This document shows, one piece after another, positions 24,591 to 33,815 of a stretch of DNA of 64,000 bases (positions are counted from its first letter, which is position 1; the number at the start of each line of letters is the position of its first letter). Both the position numbers and the translations under genes were made by a program. The DNA is from Variovorax sp. OK212 (GTDB lineage: Bacteria > Pseudomonadota > Gammaproteobacteria > Burkholderiales > Burkholderiaceae_C). The DNA lies in the NCBI RefSeq assembly GCF_900112425.1, contig NZ_FOLP01000027.1, forward strand, positions 1 to 64,000, read 5' to 3'. The notes under the pieces are model-generated. The model was not told where the DNA came from and ran no database searches. It saw only the letters and a list, made by a program, of their open reading frames with translations.

Positions 24591-27097
24591 TGCGCACGAC
24601 TACTGCCTCTCGCGCAGAACGCAGCGTGGCCAGTTGCCTGCCCTACTCGCAGCAGATCGACGACCACACCGTCATCACCTATGAGGGAGACCTGACACAG
24701 ACGATCTCGGTGCAGGGGATCGCCTTCGAGACCATGGGGCACAAGGAGCTCGACAACCTGAACCAACAATGGTTGGCCGCCATCAACACCATGGCACGAA
24801 GTCCGCATGTCGCGCTGTGGACCCATGTGGAGCGCCGCCGGGTGCATGTCGACCTCTCCGGCCTGGAGTATGACAACGGCCTGTCGCGCGAGTTCGCGCA
24901 GCAGTACGCGGCGAAGTTCGAGGGTGAGCGGCTGTTCACCAACCAACTCTTCGTGTCACCCGTCTACCGGATTGCCGCCAACCGCGCCGATCGGCTCGGT
25001 CTTCGCCTTTCGCAAAGTGGCGGTGAATCCATGGTGCATCTGAGGCGGGGTGCGCGCGAGGATCTGGCGCGACTGTCAGCCCAACTCGTGGCCAGCCTGA
25101 GGCGCTATCACCCTCGGCTGTTGGGCACGTACGAAATCGATCATCAGGCGTGCTCGCGCGCGGCGCAGTTCTATGGCCGACTGGCACACCACGTCGAGCG
25201 GCATGTGCGGCTGGACGCCTGCGAACTCAGCCACAAGCTGCAGGCGGGCGCGCTCAATTTCGGTGCCGAAACGGTGGAGATCGAGGGCGCCTCCAGCTCG
25301 CAATTGGCAGCCTGCCTGACGCTCGTCGCGCCGTACCGCGTCGAGCAGCTGGATGTCAAGGTGTTCGACGGTCTTCTCGCGGCCCCCTTCGAATTCGTGC
25401 TGAGCCAATCCGTGACCGTCATGGCCTTCGATCGCGCGGATGCCTTGCTGAAGTCCCAGTACAACCGCATCAAGAGCACGAGCGGCAACGAAGAGCAACT
25501 CGGCGAGGTCGCCGCAGCGCGAACCCAACTTCAGGCTGGCCGGTTCTCGATGTTCGACCATGAACTCGTTCTCGTCGTCTACGGCGAGACGATCAAGGAA
25601 CTCAACCAGAACATCAACGCGGCCGTCACATTGCTGGACCAAAAGAGCATGTCGGTGTCGCGCGAACGGGGCGGGGCGCTGATCTGCACCTACTTCAGCA
25701 TCCTGCCTGGGAACTTCAAGCATGGGCGCATTCGCGCGATGCCCATCAGCAGCAGGAACCTTTCCAAGCTTTTCCCGCTGCACAACCATCCCACTGGGAA
25801 TGCACACGGCAGCCAGTGGGGCGCGCCGATTGCAGTGATGAAGACAGTGGCGGCAGGACCCTACTTCTTCAATTTTCATGTGAGCCGCGATCGGCTTCGC
25901 GAGCAGGGGGTGCATCTGGACTACGGCGACGAGACCGTCCCGGACGTCGACTCGGCTGGCGGCGCGAGAGCTGCGGGGACCCGACGCACCCAGCGAGCGC
26001 ATCGCAAGGAACTGGGCAACTACAAGATCATTGGCCGCTCGGGCAGCGGAAAGACGGTGCTGAAGCTGGCTTTGCGCCTGCTCGCGAGAAAGCGCGCACG
26101 TGCCGACGGGAAGACCCTGAAGGTCTTCAGTTTCGACAAGGACTACGGCGAAGAGATCTGCATCCGTGCCATGGAAGGGCGGTACTTCCACATCGCAGCC
26201 GGAGAGCCGACGGGGATGAATCCGTTTTCGCTGCCGCCAACTGCCGAGAACCTTGCGGTCATTCTGAGCATCATGTCCTGGAATGCGCAGTTCGACGGCA
26301 AGTACCTCATGTCGCACCGTGACGAGGAAGACCTTCTGCGCAGCATCCGACAGGTCTATCAGCTGCCGCCGCACCAGCGTCGCTACGCGAGGGTGCGCGA
26401 CGCGTTGCCAACGCATGAGGAGCACAGCCTCTATCAGGCGCTGGGTCGTTGGTGCGACGGCGGCGCCTTCGCATGGGTGCTGGACAACGCCGAGGACCGG
26501 TTCGACCTGCGCGGGTGCGACACCTTTGGCTTTGACATGACCAACTTCCTGGACATCGACGAGGCGCGCACGCCGATCCTTCGCTACCTGACGCACAAGA
26601 TCACCCTGGAGGCTGCGGGCGCGCCGCACATCATCGATATCGCGGAGGCATGGCGGGCGTTGAAGGATCCACTCATGCAGCGCTTCATCGAGAACAAGGG
26701 CAAGACGATCCGCAAGGAGGATGGCGTCATCGGCCTGGACACCCAGGAGCCGAGCGACATCAGCCGTTCACCCCTGGGAAGCACGCTGTTGTCGCAATTT
26801 CCCACGCAGCTGCTCCTGCCCAACGGCGAAGCGGACCCGGCGGACTACATCGAAGGCCTGAAGCTCACGCCGCGAGAGTTCCAACTGATCAAGCACACCG
26901 AAGAGAACTCGGGACAGTTCCTCTTGAAAAAGGGCGCTGAATCGGTCCTCGCGAGGCTGGATCTCTCGGGCATGGAGGACATGCTCGCCGTGCTGTCCGC
27001 AAGCCTGGACAACGTCGAGGTGATGCGCGCCGTGATCGATGACGTCGGCCCCGATGCGGCGCGGTGGCTTCCCATCTTTCTTGAAAGGAGAGCGTGA
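24590..27097 (+). CDS. virB4: VirB4-like T4SS ATPase
   Basis: An 835-residue ATPase (TrwK 823), the largest and most conserved motor of the conjugation channel. The N-terminal CagE/TrbE domain (about 1-400) leads into the motor domain with Walker A GRSGSGKTVLKLA at about residue 480 and Walker B-like HIIDIAEAW. Other recognisable pieces are NPFSLPPTAEN and FGFDMTNFLD. The reading frame extends upstream through virB1-virB3 only as shadow; the ATG at 24590 overlaps the virB3 stop. Its own stop overlaps virB5 in the same TGATG manner. Confidence 0.94.
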   Translation: MRTTTASRAERSVASCLPYSQQIDDHTVITYEGDLTQTISVQGIAFETMGHKELDNLNQQWLAAINTMARSPHVALWTHVERRRVHVDLSGLEYDNGLSREFAQQYAAKFEGERLFTNQLFVSPVYRIAANRADRLGLRLSQSGGESMVHLRRGAREDLARLSAQLVASLRRYHPRLLGTYEIDHQACSRAAQFYGRLAHHVERHVRLDACELSHKLQAGALNFGAETVEIEGASSSQLAACLTLVAPYRVEQLDVKVFDGLLAAPFEFVLSQSVTVMAFDRADALLKSQYNRIKSTSGNEEQLGEVAAARTQLQAGRFSMFDHELVLVVYGETIKELNQNINAAVTLLDQKSMSVSRERGGALICTYFSILPGNFKHGRIRAMPISSRNLSKLFPLHNHPTGNAHGSQWGAPIAVMKTVAAGPYFFNFHVSRDRLREQGVHLDYGDETVPDVDSAGGARAAGTRRTQRAHRKELGNYKIIGRSGSGKTVLKLALRLLARKRARADGKTLKVFSFDKDYGEEICIRAMEGRYFHIAAGEPTGMNPFSLPPTAENLAVILSIMSWNAQFDGKYLMSHRDEEDLLRSIRQVYQLPPHQRRYARVRDALPTHEEHSLYQALGRWCDGGAFAWVLDNAEDRFDLRGCDTFGFDMTNFLDIDEARTPILRYLTHKITLEAAGAPHIIDIAEAWRALKDPLMQRFIENKGKTIRKEDGVIGLDTQEPSDISRSPLGSTLLSQFPTQLLLPNGEADPADYIEGLKLTPREFQLIKHTEENSGQFLLKKGAESVLARLDLSGMEDMLAVLSASLDNVEVMRAVIDDVGPDAARWLPIFLERRA

Positions 27098-27819
27098 TGT
27101 CAATTTCCCGTGGTGTTCGGCGGCCCGTCCTTGCCGCCGCGGCGTGCCTGGGCCTGCTGCATGGCGTGCATGCCCAGGTCCCGGTGACGGTGACCAGCGA
27201 CCTGCCCGCGGTCGTCAACCAGATCGAAACCATCGCCAAGTGGATGGAACAACTCAGTGCGATGGACAAGCAGCTCGATCAGATGAAGCAGCTCTACGGG
27301 ACGCTGCAGGGGTCTCGCAACCTCGGCAGCCTTCTGAACAACGATCTGATCACCCAGTATCTGCCTGAAGACTATGCGGCTGCGGCACAGGCGATGCGCA
27401 CCGGCGGCGGCGCCTTCTCGGGAGTCTCCGGCGCCATGCAGGACATTGTGCGCGCGAATCAACTTCGCTCGTGCGCCGAACTCAACGCCGACGGCCCTTC
27501 GCGCGAGCGGTGCACCCAGCAATGGCAGCAACTCGCGCTGCAAAAGCAGATCGGCGATCTTGGCTACCGAAAGGCCGCACAGAACATCCGCAACCTTCAG
27601 ACCTTCGTGAGCTCGATCAACGCCTCGACAGACCAGAAGGCCATCGCCGAGGTCCAGGCACGCATCCAGGTGGAGACGGTGCGCATGCAGAACGAGCAGA
27701 TCAAGTTGTCCACGATCCAGGCGATGCAGGAGGCGGACCGGCAGCTTCGCCGTCAGGCCACTGTCGACGGGTTCAATGCCGGACTCGCCCGGGGTGCAGC
27801 CGGCGGCATCAGGTTTTGA
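27097..27819 (+). CDS. virB5: VirB5-like minor pilin
   Basis: A 240-residue periplasmic VirB5/TrwJ-like protein. An N-terminal signal peptide (RRPVLAAAACLGLLHGVHAQ, cut after HA) is followed by an all-helical protein that begins VPVTVTSDLPAVVNQIETIAKWMEQLSAMDKQL. This is the family's characteristic coiled-coil opening. It sits at the pilus tip and is thought to help in recipient contact. GAAAGGAG lies ahead of the ATG at 27097. Confidence 0.88.
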   Translation: MSISRGVRRPVLAAAACLGLLHGVHAQVPVTVTSDLPAVVNQIETIAKWMEQLSAMDKQLDQMKQLYGTLQGSRNLGSLLNNDLITQYLPEDYAAAAQAMRTGGGAFSGVSGAMQDIVRANQLRSCAELNADGPSRERCTQQWQQLALQKQIGDLGYRKAAQNIRNLQTFVSSINASTDQKAIAEVQARIQVETVRMQNEQIKLSTIQAMQEADRQLRRQATVDGFNAGLARGAAGGIRF

Positions 27820-27823
27820 CGCC

Positions 27824-28078
27824 ATGACCAGAACGATCTTGGCGCTCACCTGTAGCGCTGTGGCAGCTGTCCTGATGGGCTGCGAAAAGACAGATGAAGC
27901 AGTCGCCTTCGATGCACAGTTCGTGGCTGCTGAAGCAGACAAGGGCAACCTCGGCCCGATGGCTGAACTTGTGAAGGCATGCACCGCTGAGGTGTCCAAG
28001 AAGGGCCGGCGAGCGGAGTTCTGCGCCGTGCTGGATAAAGCGGGCTCGCTGCGCAAGCCACTCAACATCCGTTTCTAG
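27824..28078 (+). CDS. Small lipoprotein, probable entry-exclusion (Eex/EexN-like)
   Basis: An 84-residue lipoprotein: signal sequence ILALTCSAVAAVLMGC with the lipobox Cys20, then a mature part of 64 residues with two further cysteines (LVKACTAE and AEFCAVL). Lipoproteins of this size lie between virB5 and virB6 in pKM101/R388-type systems, where they block entry of a related plasmid. The C-x-n-C pattern and position fit the EexN family, but similarity is too short to be certain. It overlaps nothing and is spaced four bases from virB5. Confidence 0.7.
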   Translation: MTRTILALTCSAVAAVLMGCEKTDEAVAFDAQFVAAEADKGNLGPMAELVKACTAEVSKKGRRAEFCAVLDKAGSLRKPLNIRF

Positions 28079-28106
28079 GCAGAAATCCATATCGTCGGAG
28101 CAATGC

Positions 28107-29057
28107 ATGTCCAACGAGATCATCATCGATATCTACACCAACTTCGAAAACGCCTTGAGCGGCTTCTACGAAGGTGCAGCGGCGGGCATTTCGGGATATG
28201 TCATCCCCGTCGCCTGGATCCTGCTGGGCATCTGCATGCTGATCTGGTGTTACCTGGTCATGGAGGGCAAGGTGGCCATTCCGGTGAGCGACTGGTTGCT
28301 CAAGTTCGTCGGCTTCATGCTGGTGCTCCATGTCATGGGAAACGGTTACCTGAGCTGGGTGGCCAGACCGATCTTCAACTTGCCGTCGGAACTGACAACG
28401 GCCGCCAACCATGCAGTGACCGATGCACCCAACCTGTTGGGCCAGGTAAACGAGAAGATCGTCAATCTCATCTCCAGCATGTTTGGGGCAGCGTCGCGAC
28501 TTGCCCACGACTTTGCAATTGGGCCGGCGATTGCGGTATTTGTGCTCGCGGCGCTTGTCACCGTGGCGGCCTACATGCTGCTGGCAACGGCGCTGTTTGC
28601 TGTAATCTTTTCCAAGCTTGGATTGAGCCTGGTGCTCGCCGTAGGGCCCTTCTTCCTGTTGGCGCTGGTGCTGGCGCAGACGCGGAACTACTTCTTCTCC
28701 TGGGTCAGCACTGCCCTGTACTTCGTGTTCTACCACGTGTTCACGGCGCTGTTCGTGTTCATGTTCATCGGGATACTCAACGGCTATCTGACCAAGCTCA
28801 CCACGCAGTTGGGCGGGGCGGGCGACGGCGGCATTCAGAACGTGGCGAGCAGTCTTGCCGGAGCGAGTGGCGCTGGTGAAGGCCTTAACGTGGTGGCCGT
28901 CTGCGTTCCGATCATCCTGATTTCCCTGGCGATGTTCTGCATGTTCCTGCAGATACCTTCTATCTGCGCGTCCATGACCGGCGGCAGCGGCGGATCGTTC
29001 TTCAGCGGGCTCGGTGTGATCGCACGCGCGGGTTCGGGCCTGCGCAGGTCGAGGTAG
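28107..29057 (+). CDS. virB6: VirB6-like polytopic membrane protein
   Basis: A 316-residue VirB6/TrbL family protein of the inner-membrane channel. I count five to seven hydrophobic segments, among them YVIPVAWILLGICMLIWCYLV, AIAVFVLAALVTVAAYMLLATALFAV, LSLVLAVGPFFLLALVLA and VVAVCVPIILISLAMFCMFL. The central periplasmic loop and the conserved VGPFF region are as expected. The ATG at 28107 has CGGAG upstream; an overlapping ATG at 28103 is in another frame. Confidence 0.9.
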   Translation: MSNEIIIDIYTNFENALSGFYEGAAAGISGYVIPVAWILLGICMLIWCYLVMEGKVAIPVSDWLLKFVGFMLVLHVMGNGYLSWVARPIFNLPSELTTAANHAVTDAPNLLGQVNEKIVNLISSMFGAASRLAHDFAIGPAIAVFVLAALVTVAAYMLLATALFAVIFSKLGLSLVLAVGPFFLLALVLAQTRNYFFSWVSTALYFVFYHVFTALFVFMFIGILNGYLTKLTTQLGGAGDGGIQNVASSLAGASGAGEGLNVVAVCVPIILISLAMFCMFLQIPSICASMTGGSGGSFFSGLGVIARAGSGLRRSR

Positions 29058-29061
29058 GGCC

Positions 29062-29214
29062 ATGACAGGCATGCCGATCCTTTGGCGGGTTGCGATGCTC
29101 TCGGTGCTTTTCGTGATGCTGGCCGGCTGCGCGGGTGCCACCGCGCCGCCGGGTTGGCCCACCGGCGAGGCACGTCCCATTAACTCGCCTGCCGGCGCGA
29201 AGGCCACGCGATGA
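29062..29214 (+). CDS. virB7: VirB7-like lipoprotein
   Basis: A 50-residue lipoprotein. The signal sequence VAMLSVLFVMLAGC has the lipobox LAGC with Cys23, followed by a short proline-rich mature part (TAPPGWPTGEARPINSPAG). It lies between virB6 and virB8, where VirB7 is always found, starts five bases after virB6 and overlaps the virB8 start by ATGA. VirB7 anchors the VirB9-VirB10 core complex in the outer membrane. Confidence 0.85.
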   Translation: MTGMPILWRVAMLSVLFVMLAGCAGATAPPGWPTGEARPINSPAGAKATR

Positions 29215-29993
29215 CTCGCAAGCAGACCTACTTCGACGCGGCGCTCGACTGGGACACGCAGCGCCGGGACGATCTGGAGCGCCGCGCCGCTCGCAGCACG
29301 GCCGTCGCCTGGGCCTGCGCGGTTCTTTGCGGCGTGAGTGTGCTCAGCGTGAGCATCCTGTTGCCGCTCAAGCAGTTCGTGCCCGCGGTGATCCGCGTGG
29401 ACAACGCCACTGGTGCCTACGATGTGCAGGCGCCGGGGGAACTGGCGCATGTGGGTCTGGCACGCGACCAGAAAATCCTGCTGTCCGACGTGGCGCGGTA
29501 CGTGCTCGCGCGCGAGGGCTTCACGCGCGGCGAAGCCGAGGCCAACTACAGGACCGCCTACCTGATGTCCTGCGGTCCTGTTCGCGCCGAGTGGGAGAAC
29601 TTTTTCAATCCTCAGACCAACGCGCAGTCGCCCGTGAAGACCATGAGCGCGACCGATTCGGAGCGCGCCGAAATCCTGAACGTGACCTTTCTGCCGACCG
29701 ACAGAGACGACCTGCGTGTCGCGCAGGTGCGTTTCGACAAGACGGTCAGCCGCGGTGTGGCGGCGCCGGTACGCACGCGGTACATCGCCACGCTGACGGT
29801 GCAGTATGACGCCGGCAACATTCCAGGGCAGATCAAGGATCTGCATGTCAACGCCTTCGGCTTTTGCGCGCTGAACTACCGGCGCGACCAGGAAGGCGCG
29901 GCACAGGTGCTGGCTTCGAGCGGCACTTCGGGCACGCCGCGGGACGCTGTCGTTGAGCCCGTGGCGTCGGTGCGGCCGGCGGGGCCGCGATGA
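29211..29993 (+). CDS. virB8: VirB8-like assembly factor
   Basis: A 260-residue bitopic protein: a short cytosolic start with YFDAALDWD, one membrane helix (about residues 30-52, VAWACAVLCGVSVLSVSILLPL) and a periplasmic NTF2-like domain. The latter contains AEANYRTAYLMSCG and NPFGF-like NAFGFCALNYRRD near the end, typical of VirB8/TrwG. The C-terminal 30 residues are disordered. The last bases overlap the virB9 start (ATGA). Confidence 0.9.
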   Translation: MTRKQTYFDAALDWDTQRRDDLERRAARSTAVAWACAVLCGVSVLSVSILLPLKQFVPAVIRVDNATGAYDVQAPGELAHVGLARDQKILLSDVARYVLAREGFTRGEAEANYRTAYLMSCGPVRAEWENFFNPQTNAQSPVKTMSATDSERAEILNVTFLPTDRDDLRVAQVRFDKTVSRGVAAPVRTRYIATLTVQYDAGNIPGQIKDLHVNAFGFCALNYRRDQEGAAQVLASSGTSGTPRDAVVEPVASVRPAGPR

Positions 29994-30802
29994 ACCGTCT
30001 CTTGTGTGCGTCGCTGCTCGTGGGGGCTGCGCTGGGCTGGCAGGGTGCGCGCGCGGAGATCGGTACGCGACCCTCCGCGCGTGATCCGCGAATCCAGACG
30101 GTGCGGCTCGCGGGCGACGACGTGGTGCGCATCTTCGCTGCCGAAGGCGTGGCGACGACCATCGAGCTGGCCCCCGGCGAGCAGATCACGAACTTCGCCA
30201 TGGGCGACCGTGATGCGTGGCACGCCGCGGTCAACGGCAATCTCTTCCTGATCAAGCCCAAGGACGTCAGGGCCGACACGAACCTGACGCTGTTCACCCT
30301 TCGGCGCTCCTACCTCTTCGTTTTGCGCACCACCGGGCGTGGCGCCCGGAACGTGGCCTACTGGGTTCGCGTAGTGCATCCGGAAGAGGCAACCGGGGGT
30401 GGCGGTGACCGGGCGCAGGCCGAACGCGCGCAGGTGAGGCAGGACCTGGCCGGCGCCGCGTCCGATGGCACCCGCAATGATGACTACTGGATCGTGGGTT
30501 CGGCCGACTTGCAGCCGCTCGCGATGCACGACAACGGCCGCCAGACCTTCATGCGCTTCTCGGCGGCGAACGCGATGCCCGCCGCGTTCGTGGTCGAGCC
30601 CGATGGCAGCGAAAGCCTGGTGGATTTCCATGTCGAGGGCGACACGCTGGTGCTGCATCGCGTCGTGGAGCGCATCCTGTTGCGCCGGGGCAACCAGGTG
30701 GCCGGGATCACCAACCGATCGCCGAGGCACCCGATCGAGCCGATGTCCAGCGGCACCGCGAGCGGCAAGGTCCAGCGTGTGATCAAGGCGACAGGGGGCT
30801 GA
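29990..30802 (+). CDS. virB9: VirB9-like outer-membrane core protein
   Basis: A 270-residue VirB9/TrwF. A cleavable signal peptide (LLCASLLVGAALGWQGARA) precedes an N-terminal beta domain (RIQTVRLAGDDVVRIFAAEGVATTIEL, LFLIKPKDVRADTNLTLFT). The C-terminal domain contains NDDYWIVG, DNGRQTFMRFS and the end piece AGITNRS that contacts VirB7. It forms the outer ring with VirB7 and VirB10. Confidence 0.92.
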   Translation: MNRLLCASLLVGAALGWQGARAEIGTRPSARDPRIQTVRLAGDDVVRIFAAEGVATTIELAPGEQITNFAMGDRDAWHAAVNGNLFLIKPKDVRADTNLTLFTLRRSYLFVLRTTGRGARNVAYWVRVVHPEEATGGGGDRAQAERAQVRQDLAGAASDGTRNDDYWIVGSADLQPLAMHDNGRQTFMRFSAANAMPAAFVVEPDGSESLVDFHVEGDTLVLHRVVERILLRRGNQVAGITNRSPRHPIEPMSSGTASGKVQRVIKATGG

Positions 30803-30806
30803 GGGC

Positions 30807-32054
30807 ATGTTTGAACGCAAGCACGAACAACCCGTCGCGGAGGAGGAGCGGGACGGCATCGCCGAGCCGGCGCGCGGCAACGCCCCGGGCCAGAAACTGA
30901 TCTTGGTGGGGACGGCGTGCCTGGCCGCGCTTTTGATCCTTTTTGGCATCATGAGCCGCAACAACTTCTTCGGATGGTTCGGTGCACCCCGAGCCGGCCG
31001 CGGGGAAGTGGCAGTGGATGCGCGGCCGGTCGGTGTTCCGGAAGTCCCCGTGCCCCTGTCGCTGGCCGGACCGGCGGGCCAGTCGCCGTCGTATGTCGAG
31101 TGTCCGGATGGCGTGCGCTTGCCACTGGGGCTCGAGTGCCCGGCACCCCCTGTTGCTCCTGCGCCGTCGGGCGCCGCGTCCAGCGGCGAATCGCTGGCGC
31201 AGCGGGTGCGCGAGCGACGGCTCAAGGGCTCCATTACGCCGGGTGTCGGGGTCAGCGATGGCGCGGGTGCCACCATGGCGACGCGCACTGCAGCAGGGGA
31301 CGCGCGCAGTACGCCGGCCCTTGCCGGCACGCTCGACGCGAGTGCCGGCGGCGCGGCGGTGCTGGGTCGTTCGCTCTCCGCCGCGGCCACCCCGGGGGCC
31401 AGCGCCACGCTGATCGCGAACCCGACGCTCACGCTGGGCAAGGGGTCTCTGCCCGATTGCACCTTGCTCACCGCGGTTCTCAGCGACCAGCCCGGCTTCC
31501 TCAAGTGCGTGCTGAGCGCGCCGGTGTATTCAATGGATGGCAAGGTCATCCTGATGGAGGCAGGTACCACGCTCGAAGGCGAGTACGCCCCGGGTGTGCA
31601 GGCTGGCCAGAGCACGATCTTCACGCTCTGGACGCGCGCGGTGACACCGCACTTTGTCGCGGTGCCGCTGAACTCCCCGGGCACCGACGCACTCGGGCGC
31701 TCGGGCACGCCTGGCCACATCGACAACAAGTGGTTCGAGCGCTTTGCGGGGGCGGTGTTCTTCTCGCTGTTCGAGGACGCCAAGCAGATCGCGATGGCCC
31801 GCGATGAGGCGCGCGCAGCGCAGCGCGCCAGCAGCCGTACGGGGGACACCTTCAACATCGGCACGCAGGGCACGCTTTCGCGACTGGGCAACACCGACAG
31901 CACGACCCAGTCGGTCGTGCAGGAGATGCTGCGCCAAGGCAGCGCGGTGCGGCCGAGCCTGACCAAGAACCAGGGCGAGGTGATCAAGATCTACGTTGCG
32001 CGTGATGTGGATTTTTCCGACGTGTACGAACTGCGCCCGGCGCGCGCACCATGA
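30807..32054 (+). CDS. virB10: VirB10-like core-complex protein (TrbI family)
   Basis: A 415-residue protein that spans both membranes. A cytosolic N-terminus is followed by one inner-membrane helix (about residues 29-49, KLILVGTACLAALLILFGIM), a proline/alanine-rich periplasmic stretch, and the conserved beta-barrel domain (about 200-400). That domain has SKGSLPDCTL-like KGSLPDCTLLTAVLSD, EGEYAPGVQAGQ, and the end GEVIKIYVARDVDFS. It senses ATP use by VirB4/VirB11 and gates the channel. Its stop overlaps the virB11 start. Confidence 0.92.
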   Translation: MFERKHEQPVAEEERDGIAEPARGNAPGQKLILVGTACLAALLILFGIMSRNNFFGWFGAPRAGRGEVAVDARPVGVPEVPVPLSLAGPAGQSPSYVECPDGVRLPLGLECPAPPVAPAPSGAASSGESLAQRVRERRLKGSITPGVGVSDGAGATMATRTAAGDARSTPALAGTLDASAGGAAVLGRSLSAAATPGASATLIANPTLTLGKGSLPDCTLLTAVLSDQPGFLKCVLSAPVYSMDGKVILMEAGTTLEGEYAPGVQAGQSTIFTLWTRAVTPHFVAVPLNSPGTDALGRSGTPGHIDNKWFERFAGAVFFSLFEDAKQIAMARDEARAAQRASSRTGDTFNIGTQGTLSRLGNTDSTTQSVVQEMLRQGSAVRPSLTKNQGEVIKIYVARDVDFSDVYELRPARAP

Positions 32055-33121
32055 GCGAGACCGATCGCTATCTGTCGGTGCTCGTTCACCTGCGTGTCCT
32101 GGACGAATGGCTCCAGGCCACTGACGTCAACGAGGTCGCTGTCAACGCGCCCGGCGTGGTGCAGTTGTGGCGCGGCGGGGTATGGGAGGCGGTCGAGGCA
32201 CCTGCGGTCTCGTTCGACTATCTGCAAACGCTCGGCAGCTTCCTGGCCAACATCTCCCGCAAGCCCTTCGACGAGGCGCATCCGGTGCTGTCCGCGCACC
32301 TGCCTGGCGGCGAGCGCGTGGAGATGACGATGCCGCCGACGGCCGCGCGCGGCATGATCTATCTGAACCTGCGCAAGCACACGAGCCAGCCGTTCGCACT
32401 CGCCCAGTTCTCCGAGCAGGGCTATTTCACGCAGACGCGGCATGTCTTCGCGCCGGCGCTGGGCGAGGAGGAGCGCATGCGGCTCGGCTCGGTGCTCGAG
32501 CCTGTGCAGCGCGAACGCTGGGCGCTCGCGTGCGCGGGAGACTGGCCGGCCTTCCTGGCCCACGCGGTGCGCGGGCGGGAGAACATCCTTGTGTCGGGCG
32601 CCACGGGCAGCGGCAAGACATCGTTCATCCGCGCGCTCATCGAACTCATCCCGAATTGGGAGCGGATCCTCACGGTCGAGGACACACCGGAGATGCCGCT
32701 GCACAACCACCCGAATTCGCAGGCACTGTTTTACCGCCGCGAGAGCCAGGGTGGGGAGCGCATGGTTGGGGCGAGCGCAAAGGAGGTGTTGCAGGCGGTC
32801 ATGCGCAAGACACCGCACCGCGTGATGCTCGCCGAGCTGCGCGGCGACGAAACCTTCTACTACGTGCAGAACGTGCTCAACTCCGGCCACCCCGGCGGCA
32901 TCACCACCGTCCACGCGAATTCACCGCGCGAGGCGTTCCTGCGGGTGGCCCTGCTCATCAAGGCGTCGGATGAAGGCCGAAGCCTCAGCCTCGAGGACAT
33001 CCTGCGCCTGCTGCATATGCTGGTGCACGTCGTGGTGCAGATCGTGTTTGACCCGGCTGCCGGGCGGCATGTGCCTGCGGTTTACTACGACCCAATGCAT
33101 GCGATGGCCTCGCTGCGGTGA
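32051..33121 (+). CDS. virB11: VirB11-like traffic ATPase
   Basis: A 356-residue hexameric ATPase of the inner face of the membrane. Walker A GATGSGKTSF is at about residue 182; the Asp box TVEDTPEMPL, Walker B-like VMLAELRGDE and His box GHPGGITTVHAN follow in order. The N-terminal domain is recognisable from VAVNAPGVVQLWRGG. It is the last gene of the operon; beyond it the DNA turns into remnants. Confidence 0.94.
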   Translation: MSETDRYLSVLVHLRVLDEWLQATDVNEVAVNAPGVVQLWRGGVWEAVEAPAVSFDYLQTLGSFLANISRKPFDEAHPVLSAHLPGGERVEMTMPPTAARGMIYLNLRKHTSQPFALAQFSEQGYFTQTRHVFAPALGEEERMRLGSVLEPVQRERWALACAGDWPAFLAHAVRGRENILVSGATGSGKTSFIRALIELIPNWERILTVEDTPEMPLHNHPNSQALFYRRESQGGERMVGASAKEVLQAVMRKTPHRVMLAELRGDETFYYVQNVLNSGHPGGITTVHANSPREAFLRVALLIKASDEGRSLSLEDILRLLHMLVHVVVQIVFDPAAGRHVPAVYYDPMHAMASLR

Positions 33122-33156
33122 CATGTCCGAGCGTCGAGCAGTGGGCGCGAACTGGC

Positions 33157-33184
33157 TTCGAACGGTGCCCACTCGCCGTTCGAA
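33157..33184. repeat. Perfect 9-bp inverted repeat after virB11
   Basis: TTCGAACGG and CCGTTCGAA are separated by ten bases, 36 bases past the virB11 stop. There is no U-tract, so it could be a protein-binding site or an old recombination end rather than a terminator. Confidence 0.5.
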
Positions 33185-33361
33185 CACTTCGCGCATTGTG
33201 GGCGCCAAGACCAACGTCGGGCGAAGGGCTGCATTGGCTCCCGCCGGACATGCGGTCGCGATGGGTACTGAAGACGGGCAAGGAAAGCACTTTCCATCAC
33301 GATGGCAGCCGCAGTCCGTTTGATCGAAGACGCGAGGAGTAACACGCTGTCCGCAGAGCGA

Positions 33362-33815
33362 TCAAGGCGGAGTCCGGTGTTCAGCATACCGCCCCGAAAC
33401 GACCTGTACGCACATGCGATGCGCCGCCGGCAACGGCCAGAACTGAATTGCCACTACGTCTCTAGGAAGCTTCGGCGAGCGTTTCCAGTCGATGGACCTG
33501 GCGACTGAGGGCGGGATGCGGAGCACGCGGCATTTCTCACCTGATGTCCGGGGTTGCATAGTGCGGCAGAACCTGAACGTGCTGGTGGGGTGCCGTTCCT
33601 TGCAGTAGTCCAGGACGGAAAGCCCGGAGCCATCGGAAAAGAAGAGGTCGAACACTGCCAGTTGCCATACGTTGCGATGGGCATCAAGCATCGTCTTTGC
33701 TTCAGCAACGATTCCGCCATGGCGCCCACGTTGTCGCCGGCCAGAGCGCACAAGGCCGGGATCAGACGGTTCGGATCGTTTGACTGTCTTCTACGAGAAC
33801 GGTGGTAAGAGGCAT
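33362..33815 (-). pseudogene. Decayed receiver-domain protein, relative of the gene at 10465
   Basis: Read from 33815 the frames give MPLTTVLVEDSQTIR, then (shifted) LIPALCALAGDNVGAMAE, then (shifted) AHRNVWQLAVFDLFFSDGSGLSVLDYC, with the following region further degraded. The motifs match the intact stand-alone receiver at 10465-10896 (EDSQTFRDGLIPAL, WQLAVVDLVLREGSGLDVL). At least two frameshifts exclude function. Confidence 0.7.

Noticed and set aside
24960..26629. Minus-strand frame of over 500 codons inside virB4
   Set aside because: Antisense shadow; virB4 has clear ATPase motifs on the other strand.
28062..29846. Long minus-strand frame opposite virB6-virB8
   Set aside because: His/Gln/Arg-rich shadow of three well-supported virB genes on the plus strand.
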